Source: CAVOHU01 sp963843385 (GTDB lineage Bacteria > Acidobacteriota > Vicinamibacteria > Vicinamibacterales > JAKQTR01). Taken from it: DNA of 64,000 nt. Shown here in pieces: positions 20,898 to 31,569 of the stretch (within the stretch, counting starts at the first letter, position 1; each line of letters starts with the position of its first letter). The stretch is taken from NCBI GenBank assembly GCA_963843385.1, contig CAWJJY010000007.1, forward strand, positions 62,001 to 126,000. Reading direction: 5' to 3'. The notes under the pieces are model-generated. The model made no database searches, was not told the origin of the DNA, and saw only the letters and a program-made list of their open reading frames with translations. The translations under genes were made by a program, and so were the position numbers.

Positions 20898-21800
20898 CTA
20901 CTTTTCCGCCGGCATCGTGGCGTCGATCAGGCGCGACAGGTTGCGGATCATCTCCGTGGGCGGCTCGTCGGCATCGGGGTTCTGCTTGTAGTACGCGGCA
21001 ATCGCCCGATCGAGCGCCGCTATCGCTTCCTGCACGTTGCCCGACCGCTCCAGCAGACCAGCCTGCTCAGCAAGCACGACCGGGTCGTCCGGCGTGCGCG
21101 CCAGCCGCTCCTGGATGACAGACAGCGCCGTGGCGCGATCCCCGCGCAGTTCGTAGTATCGGGCGCGAACAAGCGCCTTGAGGCGCTCTTCGTCAGCCCC
21201 GAGCCTCGCCGGCTCGGCCGCGACCTTCAGCGAGACCTGGCGGGCGCGGCACGCTCCGGACCAGGCGCCATCCTGCGGGGCCTTCCGCGTGTCGAGCGTC
21301 AGGCTGATGGTGTAGTCGCCTTCGGCGAGCGCTGAGGCGCGCTCGGGCGCCACCACCCAGAACACGGCCGCCTCACTAAGCGGCTCCAAGACGATTGGCT
21401 CCTTGGCGGACCACATCAACTCAACCGGCCGGACCTGCTGAGCGCCGGACGCGTTGTCGATGCGAAGCGTCAGCGCGGCCGTCCATGGCGATCCCTTCAG
21501 GCCGAGTGAAGCCTGATCGCCCTGCGCGAGCAGCGCCTTTGCATCGAGGACGAGCGGCCAGCCTTTGTACAACGTCGTCTCGGAGGAACCGTTGGCTGAG
21601 AGCGCGATGTCGACTTTTGGACCCTCCGCGACGCGAGCAGTCGTCCTGCCCGACGTGGTGACTGCGTTTGCAGCCCTGGTCCCCTGCGCCTCGAGGACAG
21701 CCCCCGTCGTCGACCGCGCTCCCCCACAGCCTCGGCATCCCTGGAGAAGGCCGAGGGCGAGCGCCGCGAGCACGACGTGTCGCGGTATGGATGGACGCAT
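20898..21800 (-). CDS. TPR-like lipoprotein
   Basis: A 300-aa lipoprotein: signal MRPSIPRHVVLAALALGLLQ followed by lipobox Cys22 and a Cys-Gly-rich start. The central domain (about 60-200) is beta-rich. From about residue 205 there are two or three helix pairs of tetratricopeptide type (LKALVRARYYELRGDRATAL, LARTPDDPVVLAEQAGLLER, VQEAIAALDRAIAAYYKQNP). TPR lipoproteins usually scaffold envelope complexes. The ATG overlaps the upstream gene's TAA (TAATG), so the two are translationally coupled and probably function together. Confidence 0.7.
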   Translation of the reverse strand: MRPSIPRHVVLAALALGLLQGCRGCGGARSTTGAVLEAQGTRAANAVTTSGRTTARVAEGPKVDIALSANGSSETTLYKGWPLVLDAKALLAQGDQASLGLKGSPWTAALTLRIDNASGAQQVRPVELMWSAKEPIVLEPLSEAAVFWVVAPERASALAEGDYTISLTLDTRKAPQDGAWSGACRARQVSLKVAAEPARLGADEERLKALVRARYYELRGDRATALSVIQERLARTPDDPVVLAEQAGLLERSGNVQEAIAALDRAIAAYYKQNPDADEPPTEMIRNLSRLIDATMPAEK

Positions 21801-22945
21801 TAGCGTGTCGGCGCCTTGACGCCGTCATTGACCAGGATCTGGTGCCGGCAGTCGCCCACGCCGGCGTCATGGAAGCGGGATTGCGGGCCCCGGCCTGCCT
21901 CGTTCACGCCCGTGCCTTTGGCCGAACTGCACAGCTTGGTGCCCGTCACCTCGGCCTGGTAGCGCGTATAGCGGACGTTGGCCTGGTGGTCGTCCTTGTA
22001 GGTGTTGGCCACGTCGTAGCGCATGAGGCAGTCTTCGGTGCCCGAGTGCAGGCCGGCACCGATGCCCAGATAGCGGGGAAGACGGCCGCCGATCCCGCTG
22101 TGCGAGATCCACCACACGATGTCCGGCGTGCGATCGACACTCGGGTGCTTCTCGCCATGGACAATGATCTTCTGGGTCGCACCGGCCCCGCCGCCAGACT
22201 CCTCCACGAGATCGCCGTTCTGGTCGAGGCGCCGGACGACTCGCTGGTCGCCGCTGCCGTGATGGTAGACGTTGACCGTGTGCAGCAGTACGTGGGCGAT
22301 GGTCGCCGTCGAGTAGCTGACGCTCGCCGAGGTCGTCGGGGTGGGGGGCATCGAGGACAGCAGGCCGACGTATTCGATCGCCCCAGGCGTTCTCGGACCG
22401 CCAAAGGCACGGGAGGCAGACCCGTCGCCGATCGTTCGCACGATCACGCCGTGCTGTTCGACCTTGAGGTGGGGGGCGTTGCGGAGATTGGCGTTGATCA
22501 CGCGGGCAGCGCTCAGTTCGATGCCAAGCAGCTTGCTGTGCACCTTCAGCCCGGTCGTGCGCTCGAAGTGCAGGAGGCCGGCGCCAACCTCCGCGCCCTC
22601 TTTGTTCACCGCGAAGTAGTCCTTCTTGGTCGGGTCGCCTTCGATGTGCTCGTTATTCTCGTAGAATCCCCGGTTCTCCTCGTAGAGCGTCGCGTGGTTC
22701 GTCGGGTTCCGAGGCGGCCCTCAGTAGATGAACTCATTGGTGTAGGTACACGTCTTATAGGCGTCTTTCCAGATGAACCGGGCAGTTATCGTGTCTTGGG
22801 GCACGCCGCGCCAGGAGTGGCCCAGTTCGTCATTGGGTTCGAGCAGCGCACTGCCCGAGGCGCGCACCGAGTAGGTGTATTCGTGGCTGGTTCCGTCGGG
22901 GTCGGCGGCCTTGGCGGAACCATCGGCCGAAAACGTGAAACTCAT
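21800..22945 (-). CDS. Uncharacterised protein interrupted by an in-frame TGA
   Basis: One frame runs from ATG 22945 to the TAA at 21800 except for a single TGA at 22721-22723 (TNEFIY-stop-GPPRNPTNHATLYEEN). Coding character continues on both sides: first part MSFTFSADGSAKAADPDGTS, second part NNEHIEGDPTKKDYFAVNKE through RTPDIVWWISHSGIGGRLPR to DGVKAPTR. Without the TGA it would be 381 aa. No signal peptide and no known family; histidines and aspartates are frequent. Either the gene is broken by one nonsense change (CGA or TGG to TGA), or a second gene starts after the TGA, for example at the GTG at 22609. The lipoprotein gene overlaps its end. Confidence 0.5.
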
Positions 22946-23292
22946 GCGCCATCCCGTGGTCTGCTGGATGGCGGGAGGGATTTAGGCCGCAGGACGGGCG
23001 ACCTGGCCAAGCATCCACACGACGGCCGTGAGAAGGATGGCCCCAACGCCCGTCAGGGTTGTCGCGGCTCGAAGGCGGGTCGAGCTCAAGTCTCTCCTCC
23101 GACCGAAGATGTCAAGCCTGGATGGCGGAGAGTGTAGTCAGAACCCAAGGGTTTGTCACGTGTGTGCCGGGGCGTCGCCACGCGGTACTCGTCAGCCGCC
23201 GCGGTCGCCAAGGTAACGAGCGGCGGTGCGGCGAAGGGTGACGGCGCAGGGCGCCGCGTGCCGGTCGAACAGCGCGCGACGGAATCCTCTCA
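22946..23292. other. Intergenic region, nothing recognised
   Basis: About 350 bases between the DUF5916 gene and the interrupted gene, both on the minus strand. I see no conserved ORF, hairpin with T-tract or RNA gene. The first 80 bases presumably contain the promoter of the downstream minus-strand unit. Confidence 0.4.
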
Positions 23293-25526
23293 TCAGTACC
23301 TGAACGCGTACTGAAACTTGATGATCAGCTGATTCGAGTCGAGCTGCCAGCGATCCGCGACGCTCCGAATGTTGTGGTTGTAGATGAAGAACAGGTCACC
23401 GAGCGGTTTGTAGGTCCAACGCATCCGGCTGTTCATCCCGACCGACTTGCTGACCGAGTCGTACTGCACGTAGCTGGACACTTCGAGGTTCGGCGACACG
23501 TTGAACCGGAGCCGCGTGCCGACCAGGTCCTCGACGAAGTGCCCGGCGGGAAGCCGGCCGATGTCGCGTTCGCCGGAAAACTCCACGGTCAGAAGCGGCG
23601 TGGGGCTCCAGTTGGCGGTGAGGGTGATCTGGTCCAGCGTGCCGTTGTAGAAGGTCCCGAACCACCACATCGCCTCGCCCCTGAGCTTGCGCTTGGGCGA
23701 GGTGATCGCGTAGACGCGGTAGCGGGTGAACTGGTACTGGCCTGGAGCCAGCACGACGCCCGGGGCGACCTCGAACGGCTTCTCCAGGCGCTGGCCTTCC
23801 GGCGCCACGTCGAGCTCCAGGCTGTCTCCGCTCTCGAGGAGCCCCGAGATCGGCGCCAGGAACATTCGCCAGCTTTCCCAGCGGCCGTCCAGATCCCAGA
23901 CCACGTTGGGATGGAAGTCGATGAGGAGTTGCCGAATGTTCCACCGTCCGGGGCGCGGATGGTACGAGAGCTTCGAGTCGAATACGTAGATGCCTGTTCG
24001 ATCGATGAATCCCAGTGACGGATCGAAGCCGGTCCCGACGCGCCTGACCCTGATCCAGGACGGGTACCGGTCGTTCGGGTACTCCACGGACGCACCCGCG
24101 GCGGTCCGGTCCGTGCCCAATCCGTCCCGCCCCATCGTCATGGCCCAGAGGCCGACGAACAGGTTCTTGTCGCCGGCCAGCTTCGACGTCTTGTAGGTGA
24201 AGTCGGCGCCGGTCAGCCAGCTCCCGGACCTCCCGCGTGGATCGCCGAAGGTCGCGATCATCCCGACCGACGACTGGGCGAACACGTTCTGCTTGAGCCG
24301 AACGACGCCGAGCGTCGTCGATGGAGCCACGCCGGACGTGTCTTCGGAGCGTACGACCTGCGCGCCGAGATTCGTCTGGCCGAGGCGGCCGTTGACCTTG
24401 CCGCCAACCGCGATCGGCACCTCCTGGCCGGACACCAGCCCCACGCGCCGGCTGTAGTACGGAAGAACGGCGCTGCCCAAACCCAGGCCGAACCCGAAGA
24501 TGTCGGATCCCTCGAGGAAGAACGTCCGCTTCTCGGGGAAGAAGACGGGAAACCGCGTGAAGTTCGTCCTCTTCGTGTCCACCTCAGTCTCGGCGAAGTC
24601 GGTGTTCGCCGTGACGGAGGCCGACAGGTTGCTCCCGATTCGTTCGGTGACGTCGAGGCTGGGCTCGAGTGACCGGCTGGCGCGGGCTCCCGGCGATGGG
24701 ACTCCGTTACTTCCGACGATTGAGGGACGGACGCTCAATCCGGCGCCGAGGTCGAAGTCGGGAAGACCGGTCAACAGTCCCGCGAGGTTCGTCTGCGTCA
24801 CCTTGTAGTCAGGACCGAAGCCAGCCCACCGATCGACCTCCTGCAGGCGCTGGATATGCCGTTCGACGTTCAGGTTCCACGTCTTCAGGCCCTTCTTGTA
24901 GCTCAGCGTCGCGACCGGAATGCGGATCTCGACCGACCACCGTGCCCTCGTCGATGTGCGTGGCGGCTTGCCAGAGGCCGTCCCAGTTGGCATTCTCGGA
25001 GCCGCTGCTGGGATCGACCAGTGCGTCGTAACGCGCCCCGCCCGGGTTGACGGCCAACACGTACCCGAAGCGGCCGTCTCTCGACGTGTCGAGGACCACC
25101 TTGACGTAGTCCTCGGAGGCCAGTGAGGCGTCGCGGACCTTCGTATGGCTGACGATACCCCGGGGATCGGCGTCGGCACAGACGATGCCGATGGCAACGA
25201 CGCTGCGGTTGACAAGCACTCGGACGGTGGTTCGGCCGGGCGGGACTCCCCCCTTGGGTCGGTTCCGACATCGTCAGGTTCTCGATCGCCGGGGCAGCGG
25301 CCCAGGCTGGCTCGTCGAGGACGCCGTCGATGCGCAGCGACCCGGAGAGGAGGCCGGCCTTCAAGGACGGTTGGGCCCGGTCCTGATCTGACGAGACTTG
25401 GGCCCGGCCCCGCACAGAGGGGGCTTGGGCCCGGTCCTGCTGGGCATTGACGAGCGGAGCGCAGACCCCGAGGCCGGCAATGGCGGCCACGGTCGCGAGC
25501 AGCGCGCGTGCGCGCGCGACGAGCAT
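23293..25526 (-). CDS. DUF5916 outer-membrane protein with CBM9-like domain, two frameshifts
   Basis: The ATG at 25526 starts a signal peptide (MLVARARALLATVAAIAGLG) and a carbohydrate-binding family 9-like domain: LRIDGVLDEPAWAAAPAIEN, DYVKVVLDTSRDGRFGYVLA, WSVEIRIPVATLSY. The remaining 550 residues form the DUF5916 barrel (RTFFLEGSDIFGFG, SPKRKLRGEAMWWFG) ending in the outer-membrane signature FQYAFRY. The full protein of about 745 aa is recovered only after two frame corrections: one extra G in a six-G run at about 25248-25253 and one extra G near 24940. Both joins restore family-like sequence exactly. It probably binds or imports a glycan at the outer membrane. Relics of the same family lie at 15096 and 20602. 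Confidence 0.8.
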
Positions 25527-25750
25527 AGATGTACCTTCGCCGAGCGGAAGGAGGGGGCTCATCTGGATATTGAGGTCCTGTTGAAGCGCCTACATTACCC
25601 CAATTCCATTCAAACGTCAGCCGCGGAATTTGGGCCGCATGCCAAAGGCCGGGTCGCCCCGGCCCGCACTCCTCCCCACGATGCTTCGGCGCGGCAAACC
25701 AGCTTCCGCCCTGGAGACGCTTCGTGTCGCGCCCCCTGCCTGACGCGCGG

Positions 25751-25756
25751 TATGAT
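25751..25756 (+). promoter_or_regulatory. -10-like TATGAT, leaderless arrangement
   Basis: TATGAT is 8 nt upstream of ATG 25765, with no Shine-Dalgarno sequence between. This is the same spacing as at 8485 and 38300. Confidence 0.45.
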
Positions 25757-25764
25757 GGCGCGAC

Positions 25765-27189
25765 ATGAACCGCTCATACCGTCCGATCGCACTCGCACTC
25801 TCGCTGGCCATCGTGACCCTCGTCCCGCTCGTCTTCGCCGCTGACGCGCCCGAATGGCCCCGATTCCGCGGCCCGCAGGGAAACCCGGTGTCGAAGGTTC
25901 GCCTGCCCGACACCTGGTCGAAGACGGAGAACGTCGAATGGAAGGCCGCCATCCCGGGTCGCGGCTGGTCGTCGCCGATCGTCAGCGGCAACAGGGTGTT
26001 CGTCACGGCCGCAACGACAGACGGCGCCTCGAAGAAGCCCCAGATCGGCACGCAGTATTCGAACGAGTACGTGGCCGAGCTCCAGAAGCAGGGCCTGTCC
26101 ATGAAGGACATCGAGGCCAGGGTCGTGGAGAGGGACTTCGAACTGCCCAACGAGGTGACGCTCCACTACCTGCTCTACTGCGTCGACCTCAAGACCGGAA
26201 AGGTGAACTGGAAGCAGGAGTATCACGCTGGCCGTCCGCCGGGAGGCCGCCACCGCAAGAACAGCTTCACCTCCGAAACGCCGGTCACTGACGGCAAGCT
26301 CGTCTACGTGTATGCGACGAGTCTCGGCCTCTGGGCCTACGACCTGAAGGGCCGCCTCGTCTGGACGACGCCGCTCGAGAACTACCCGATGTACGGCGAC
26401 TTCGGCACGGGCGCCTCGCCCGTGCTCGCCGGCAATCTGCTGGTGATCGTCAGCGACAACGAAAAGCAGCAGTTCATCGCGGCGTTCGACAAGAAGACAG
26501 GCAAGCAGGTCTGGCGCACCAACAGGGACCTCAGGGCCGGGACGAGCGCGGCAGCGAGGCGCACGGGCTGGTCGACGCCGTATGTCTGGACCACACCGGG
26601 GCGTACCGAGCTGGTCACGATCGGGCCGGGCTTCGCGGTCAGCTACGACCTCTCCGGCAAGGAACTCTGGCGTCTGGCGGGCATGGGAGGATCACCGATT
26701 CCCAGCCCCTACGCGTCGGACGGACTCCTCTTCCTCAACGGCGGGAGCGGCGGCGCGCTGGCGGCCGTGAAGCCCGGCGCAACGGGCATCCTCGTGGCGG
26801 GTTCGGGAACGACGCCCAACGAACACGTGGGCTGGGCGATCGAGCGCGCCGGCACGTACCTGGCCACGCAGCTCGCCTATGGCGGCGCCCTCTATTCGCT
26901 GACGGACGCCGGAATCCTGAGCCGCTACGACGCGACGACCGGAAAGCTCGGGTACCGCTCGCGCATCGAGGGCGGCGTCGCGTTCTCGTCGTCACCTTGG
27001 GCGAGCGACGGAAAGATCTTCTGCCTGAACGAAGAGGGAAAGACATTCGTGATCGCGGCCGGAGAGACGTACGAGCTGTTGAAGGTGAACGATCTGGACG
27101 AATTCGCGCTAGCGACGCCGGCGCTGGTCAGCGACCGACTGCTCCTACGCACCGAGACCCAGCTCTACTCGATCAGACAGCGCCGGTAG
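25765..27189 (+). CDS. Secreted PQQ-like beta-propeller repeat protein
   Basis: A 474-aa protein with signal peptide (ALALSLAIVTLVPLVFAAD) and the PQQ-like seven- to eight-bladed propeller typical of BamB and quinoprotein relatives. The entry motif WPRFRGPQGNPVS is characteristic of the acidobacterial/planctomycete group. Blade signatures include YCVDLKTGKVNWKQEY, AAFDKKTGKQVWRTN and LSGKELWRLAG. No residues binding PQQ in true dehydrogenases are evident, so a structural or binding role is more likely than oxidoreductase activity. It appears monocistronic with a leaderless promoter. Confidence 0.85.
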   Translation: MNRSYRPIALALSLAIVTLVPLVFAADAPEWPRFRGPQGNPVSKVRLPDTWSKTENVEWKAAIPGRGWSSPIVSGNRVFVTAATTDGASKKPQIGTQYSNEYVAELQKQGLSMKDIEARVVERDFELPNEVTLHYLLYCVDLKTGKVNWKQEYHAGRPPGGRHRKNSFTSETPVTDGKLVYVYATSLGLWAYDLKGRLVWTTPLENYPMYGDFGTGASPVLAGNLLVIVSDNEKQQFIAAFDKKTGKQVWRTNRDLRAGTSAAARRTGWSTPYVWTTPGRTELVTIGPGFAVSYDLSGKELWRLAGMGGSPIPSPYASDGLLFLNGGSGGALAAVKPGATGILVAGSGTTPNEHVGWAIERAGTYLATQLAYGGALYSLTDAGILSRYDATTGKLGYRSRIEGGVAFSSSPWASDGKIFCLNEEGKTFVIAAGETYELLKVNDLDEFALATPALVSDRLLLRTETQLYSIRQRR

Positions 27190-27267
27190 GGCGCCGCACG
27201 ACGGGAGTGCACAAGTCGCGGGTGACGGTCCTCGGGCACATCCTGCCGGATGGCCGAAAGGAAACTT

Positions 27268-27469
27268 CCACACGGCCGAGACCGGCCTTGTCGTCCAACG
27301 CCCCGATTGTGACGATGGCGAAGGTGAACACTTCCGTTCCGGGCTCCAGGTGGCCGCCAGTAGCCTTGTCCGGACTCGCGAAGATCGCGTGCGCATGAAC
27401 CCGGCCGGCAATCACGCAGCCATTCATGCCCGCCAGGTCCGCGGTACCAATTGGGTTCCGCACGAAATT
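27268..27469 (-). pseudogene. DUF296/PPC-domain remnant
   Basis: The minus frame encodes NPIGTADLAGMNGCVIAGRV, HAHAIFASPDKATGGHLEPG and TEVFTFAIVTIGAL. The HxHAxFA...GGHLxPG...VFTFAxVTIG pattern is that of the PPC (plants and prokaryotes conserved, DUF296) domain. The N-terminal half of the domain is missing and the usual RVDDKTYR end is replaced by a read-through frame to 27173. I call it a truncated relic. Intact members are small trimeric proteins of uncertain function. Confidence 0.5.
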
Positions 27470-27676
27470 GTCGTCGCGTGGCACTCTGAGATAGTATGAA
27501 AGCTCTTCCCGACACCTGCCCTTATTCCGAGATGCGTCCGAAGGACGTTTCCGCGCACTGACGCTGGGGCGTTTCCGCCTGTCCAGTGGGTAGGTCGGCA
27601 CTCTGCCACCGAAGTCCCAATCGGAGACGATGTTCACCTGTTGAGCCGCGGTCGTGCGCCGGCATGAGAGGCAGGC

Positions 27677-30600
27677 ATGTCTTCACGCCGCGCGATCGGA
27701 TCCCGCATCTCAGTGACGCTGTCAACCGAAGGTGACGCCAGTGGTCACTCGCGGCTCGATGGATTCGCAGGGCTCGCCCGCGCCTCGATGGCGGTGGCCA
27801 TGCTTGCGGTGGCAGCGCAGGCGCCCGAGCCACTGTTCGCCGCGCCGCCGGGCGCCGGACAGCGCGGCGCCGAGCACCCCGCCGCCGCGGTTCGACAAGC
27901 CCGACTGTCGGCCGGCTACGGCAACTTGCCGCTGAGCTTCGAAGCCAACCAGGGTCAGAGCGAGGAACGCGTCAAGTTCCTCGCCCGCGGACCCGGCTTC
28001 GGCCTTTTTCTCACCCCCACCGAACTGGTGCTGAGCCTGCGCGCGGCGGCGCGGCATCCACGGACTGGAGCCGGGCGCGCCGCGACCGGCAAGCTCGCCG
28101 CGACCGATGAGGCAGCCCAGCCCGCCGCCGTGGTGCGCATGCGGTTTTTGGGCGCGAACACGCGGCCGCAACCGACGGGCCTCGAACTGCAGCCCGGCAA
28201 GAGCAACTACTTCATCGGCGACGACCCCGCAAGGTGGCAGCGCGACGTGCCGAACTACGCCAGGGTGAAATACCCGGCTGTCTATCCGGGCATCGATGTC
28301 ATCTACTACGGCAACCAGCGGCAGTTGGAGTACGACATCATCGTCGCCGCGGGCGCCGACCCCGGGCGCATCGTGCTCGCGTTCGAGGGTGTGAAGAAGC
28401 TCTCGCTCGACGCAGACGGCAACCTCCTGATTCACACACCCCAGGGCGACATTACCCAGCACAGGCCGGTGTGCTACCAGGACATCGGCGGCAAGCGTCG
28501 GCCGGTGGATGGGCGCTACGTGTTGGGCGCGAACGACCGCGTGGGCGTTCACGTCGCGAGCTATGACACAACCCAGCCGTTGGTCATCGATCCGGTGCTG
28601 TCGTATTCGACCTATCTCGGGGGCAACGGGAATGACATCGGCTACGCCATCGCCGTGGATAGCACCGGCAGCGCGTATGTCGCGGGCGCGACCACGTCCA
28701 CGAATTTCCCGGGCGCCGGGACGAGTCTCATCCAGCCGAACCGGCTGGGAAGCACTGACGTGTTTGTCACCAAGCTCAACGCCGCGGGCAACGGCCCGGT
28801 CTACAGCACGTATCTGGGCGGCAGCGGCGGAGACACCGCCTACGCCATCGCGGTGGACGACATCGGCAATGCGTATGTGACGGGCGAGACAGACTCGCCG
28901 ACTGTCGCGGGCCCGGGCAATGTCCCCTTTCCCAGGGTTGGAGCCTTTCAGGCGTCGTACGCCGGCGGCGGGGACGCATTCGTGACGAAGATCAATCCTT
29001 CAGGAACTGCGCTGGAGTACAGCAGCTATCTGGGCGGCAGCGGGACCGAGAGGGGGTACGGCATCGCGGTGGACAGCTCCTACAGCGCCTATATTGCGGG
29101 CCACACCAGTTCCGTCAATGGACCGGGTAATTTCCCAACGGTGGCCCCCTTCCAGCCCCAGAATGGTTCTCCGGGCAGTTTCGACGCCTTTATCACCAAG
29201 ATCAACCCTTCGGGCGGTGCCCTGGTCTACAGCACGTATCTGGGCGGAAATGGCAGCGAATACAGCCTCGACGGCGGCGCCATTGCCGTTGACGGCAACG
29301 GCAACGCCTACGTCGGGGGCACGACCGCCTCGGCCAATTTCCCAGGGGCGAGCGCAAGCACGATCCAAGCGACCAACGGTGGAGGAGCCAACGACGGATT
29401 CGTCGTCAAGTTCGACCCGTCGGGCAGCGCGCTCATGTACAGCACGTATCTCGGCGGCACGGGTTACGACGCGGTCAACGGCATCGCGATAGACACAGCC
29501 CGGAACGCGTACGTCGTGGGATACACGGATTCCGTCAACTTCCCAACCGCCTCGCCACTGCAGCCGACCAAAGGCGGTCCAGGGGAGGACGCCTTCGTCG
29601 CCAGGATCAACGCTGCGGGCAGTGCCCTGGTCTACAGCACGTATCTGGGTGGCAGCGGGGGAGAGCGCGCATACGCCGTGGCGGTGGACGACGGTGGCAA
29701 CGCCTATCTCTCAGGCTGGACCAACTCCAGCAACTTCCCCACCGTGGCGCCCTTCCAGCCCGCCAACGGTGGATCTGGCGACGCCTTTATCAGCGACATC
29801 AACCACGTGGGCAGCGCGCTCGTGTTCAGCTCCTACCTCGGCGGCAGCACAGGGGGTGAGTTCGGCTACGGCATTGCTGTGGACAGCGTCGGCAATGCCT
29901 ATGTCACGGGCCAGACCAGTTCCACGAATTTCCCCATCCATAACCCCTTCCAGGCGACGATCGGCGGGTCTGGGACCGACGCGTTCGTCGCCAAGGTGAC
30001 AGGGCCGATAGGGGCACCCACTGGCCTGACGGCCTCGACAAACGGGTCGTCGATCAGCCTCTCATGGTCGGCGCCCGTGGCAGGTGACCCGCCGACGGCC
30101 TACATCCTCGAGGTAGGGTCGGCGCCGGGGTTATCGAATCTTGCGACGCTCAACACGGGTAATACGCTGACGACGTTTCAGGCGAGCGGTGTGCCCACCG
30201 GCCAGTACTACTTCAGGGTACGGGCGATCAACGCGTTCGCGACGAGTTCGCCGTCCAACGAGGTGAGACTCGTCGTCGGAGATGTGATTCCTGGTGCGCC
30301 GAGCGGACTGGTCGGCGCCACCTCCGGGTCGACGTTGAGTCTTTCGTGGACCGCGCCTACGACAGGCGGAGCGCCCATCTCATACCTGGTAGAGGCGGGC
30401 TCGGCCACGGGACTGCCGAATCTCGTCGCGTCCGTATTTACCGGTACCACCGCGACGACCTTCAACGCCACTGGCGTGGCCAACGGGAGGTGGTACCTCC
30501 GCGTCCGTGCCGTCAACAATGCTGGTACTGGCGGCCCCTCCAATGAGACATTCCTCGTGGTCGGTCCGGTGGCGCCGGATGCGCCGAGCGGTCTGACGTG

Positions 30601-31147
30601 GAGCGCGGCCGGCTCGTCGATCGCACTGTCGTGGTCCGCGCCGATCGCGGGCGAACGACCGACCGCGTATACCATCGAGGCCGGGTCGGCGCCTGGCCTC
30701 GCGAACCTCGCCAACCTGTCGGTCAGCAATGCGGTGACGTTCTTCTCGACGAGCGCGGTCGGGAACGGAACGTATTTCGTGCGGATCAGGGCTACCAACA
30801 CGGGCGGCTCGAGCGGTCCGTCCAATGAAGTCGCGCTGGTGGTTGGCTGCACGGCGGCGCCAGGGGCGCCGAGCAGTCTCCACACGAACGGCAACGCCGG
30901 GGGCACGGTGCAGTTTGCGTGGACCCCGCCCAACTTCGTTGGAACCAGCAACGGGCCCACGACCTATATCCTCGAAGGGGGGAGCGCGCCGGGCCTGTCG
31001 AATCTCGCCTTGGTCGACCTTGGGGGACCGGCAACGACCGCAACCTTCAGCGGGATCGTCTCGGGCACTTACTACGTTCGGATCAGGGCGAGGAACTCGT
31101 GCGGTACCAGCACGGCGTCGAACGAGTTCATCCTGATCGTGCCGTAG
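27677..31147 (+). CDS. Secreted SBBP beta-propeller protein with four FN3 domains
   Basis: A 1,156-aa protein. After a long signal region (ASMAVAMLAVAAQAPEPLFA) comes the usual SBBP leader domain (PLSFEANQGQSEERVKFLAR ... VYPGIDVIYYGNQRQLEYD ... TQPLVIDPVLSYSTYLGG). Residues about 305-770 contain eight SBBP blades of the form YSTYLGGSGGD...AIAVDxxGNAYVTG...FPT...FQ. Four fibronectin type III domains follow to the C-terminus, each with the EAGSAPGLxNLA signature also seen in the kelch protein at 1-3429. GAGAGG precedes the ATG. The protein is probably displayed or released as an adhesive or binding scaffold; no catalytic domain is present. Confidence 0.9.
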   Translation: MSSRRAIGSRISVTLSTEGDASGHSRLDGFAGLARASMAVAMLAVAAQAPEPLFAAPPGAGQRGAEHPAAAVRQARLSAGYGNLPLSFEANQGQSEERVKFLARGPGFGLFLTPTELVLSLRAAARHPRTGAGRAATGKLAATDEAAQPAAVVRMRFLGANTRPQPTGLELQPGKSNYFIGDDPARWQRDVPNYARVKYPAVYPGIDVIYYGNQRQLEYDIIVAAGADPGRIVLAFEGVKKLSLDADGNLLIHTPQGDITQHRPVCYQDIGGKRRPVDGRYVLGANDRVGVHVASYDTTQPLVIDPVLSYSTYLGGNGNDIGYAIAVDSTGSAYVAGATTSTNFPGAGTSLIQPNRLGSTDVFVTKLNAAGNGPVYSTYLGGSGGDTAYAIAVDDIGNAYVTGETDSPTVAGPGNVPFPRVGAFQASYAGGGDAFVTKINPSGTALEYSSYLGGSGTERGYGIAVDSSYSAYIAGHTSSVNGPGNFPTVAPFQPQNGSPGSFDAFITKINPSGGALVYSTYLGGNGSEYSLDGGAIAVDGNGNAYVGGTTASANFPGASASTIQATNGGGANDGFVVKFDPSGSALMYSTYLGGTGYDAVNGIAIDTARNAYVVGYTDSVNFPTASPLQPTKGGPGEDAFVARINAAGSALVYSTYLGGSGGERAYAVAVDDGGNAYLSGWTNSSNFPTVAPFQPANGGSGDAFISDINHVGSALVFSSYLGGSTGGEFGYGIAVDSVGNAYVTGQTSSTNFPIHNPFQATIGGSGTDAFVAKVTGPIGAPTGLTASTNGSSISLSWSAPVAGDPPTAYILEVGSAPGLSNLATLNTGNTLTTFQASGVPTGQYYFRVRAINAFATSSPSNEVRLVVGDVIPGAPSGLVGATSGSTLSLSWTAPTTGGAPISYLVEAGSATGLPNLVASVFTGTTATTFNATGVANGRWYLRVRAVNNAGTGGPSNETFLVVGPVAPDAPSGLTWSAAGSSIALSWSAPIAGERPTAYTIEAGSAPGLANLANLSVSNAVTFFSTSAVGNGTYFVRIRATNTGGSSGPSNEVALVVGCTAAPGAPSSLHTNGNAGGTVQFAWTPPNFVGTSNGPTTYILEGGSAPGLSNLALVDLGGPATTATFSGIVSGTYYVRIRARNSCGTSTASNEFILIVP

Positions 31148-31569
31148 CGACGCACCTTGGGACGGCATGGCAACCGGGCTGCACGCCCAAGGCCATCCGG
31201 CATGTCGCCGGCGGGGAGTACTCGGCGCTGCAGCAGGCACTCGTCACGAAGCCGGCCGGCGGCGCAGTGGTTCGCGGGTCCGGTGGGGTTCGGGAACTTC
31301 GGAGGGGCGTCGCGGGCCGCAGACAGCGCGGCGGGATCCGGTCACCTCCTATCTGAGGGCGCGAAGACTTCTCGTCCGGCACGGGACGTTCCCACCAAAA
31401 CCTCATTCGCGCAGAAGCGATGACCTCAGTCCGCGAGCGCGTACTCGGGTGGGCGGGTCGGCTGACTCACCCGGGGTCGGTGATCAGCATATCCCTGCGG
31501 CACTTGAGGCGGAATCTTCGCAGCAGTATCATGCGGCGACCTGGGAACCGATTCGCGAAGGGAGCCGAT
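31148..31569 (+). other. Intergenic region, no gene recognised
   Basis: About 420 bases between the SBBP gene and the FecR gene. I see no conserved ORF. A TATCAT hexamer near 31527 could be the -10 element for the FecR operon; nothing else stands out. Confidence 0.35.

Noticed and set aside
25765..27189. PQQ-like propeller considered as an alcohol dehydrogenase
   Set aside because: Too short, and it lacks the catalytic Asp/Glu and disulfide features of PQQ alcohol dehydrogenases; only the repeat fold is supported.
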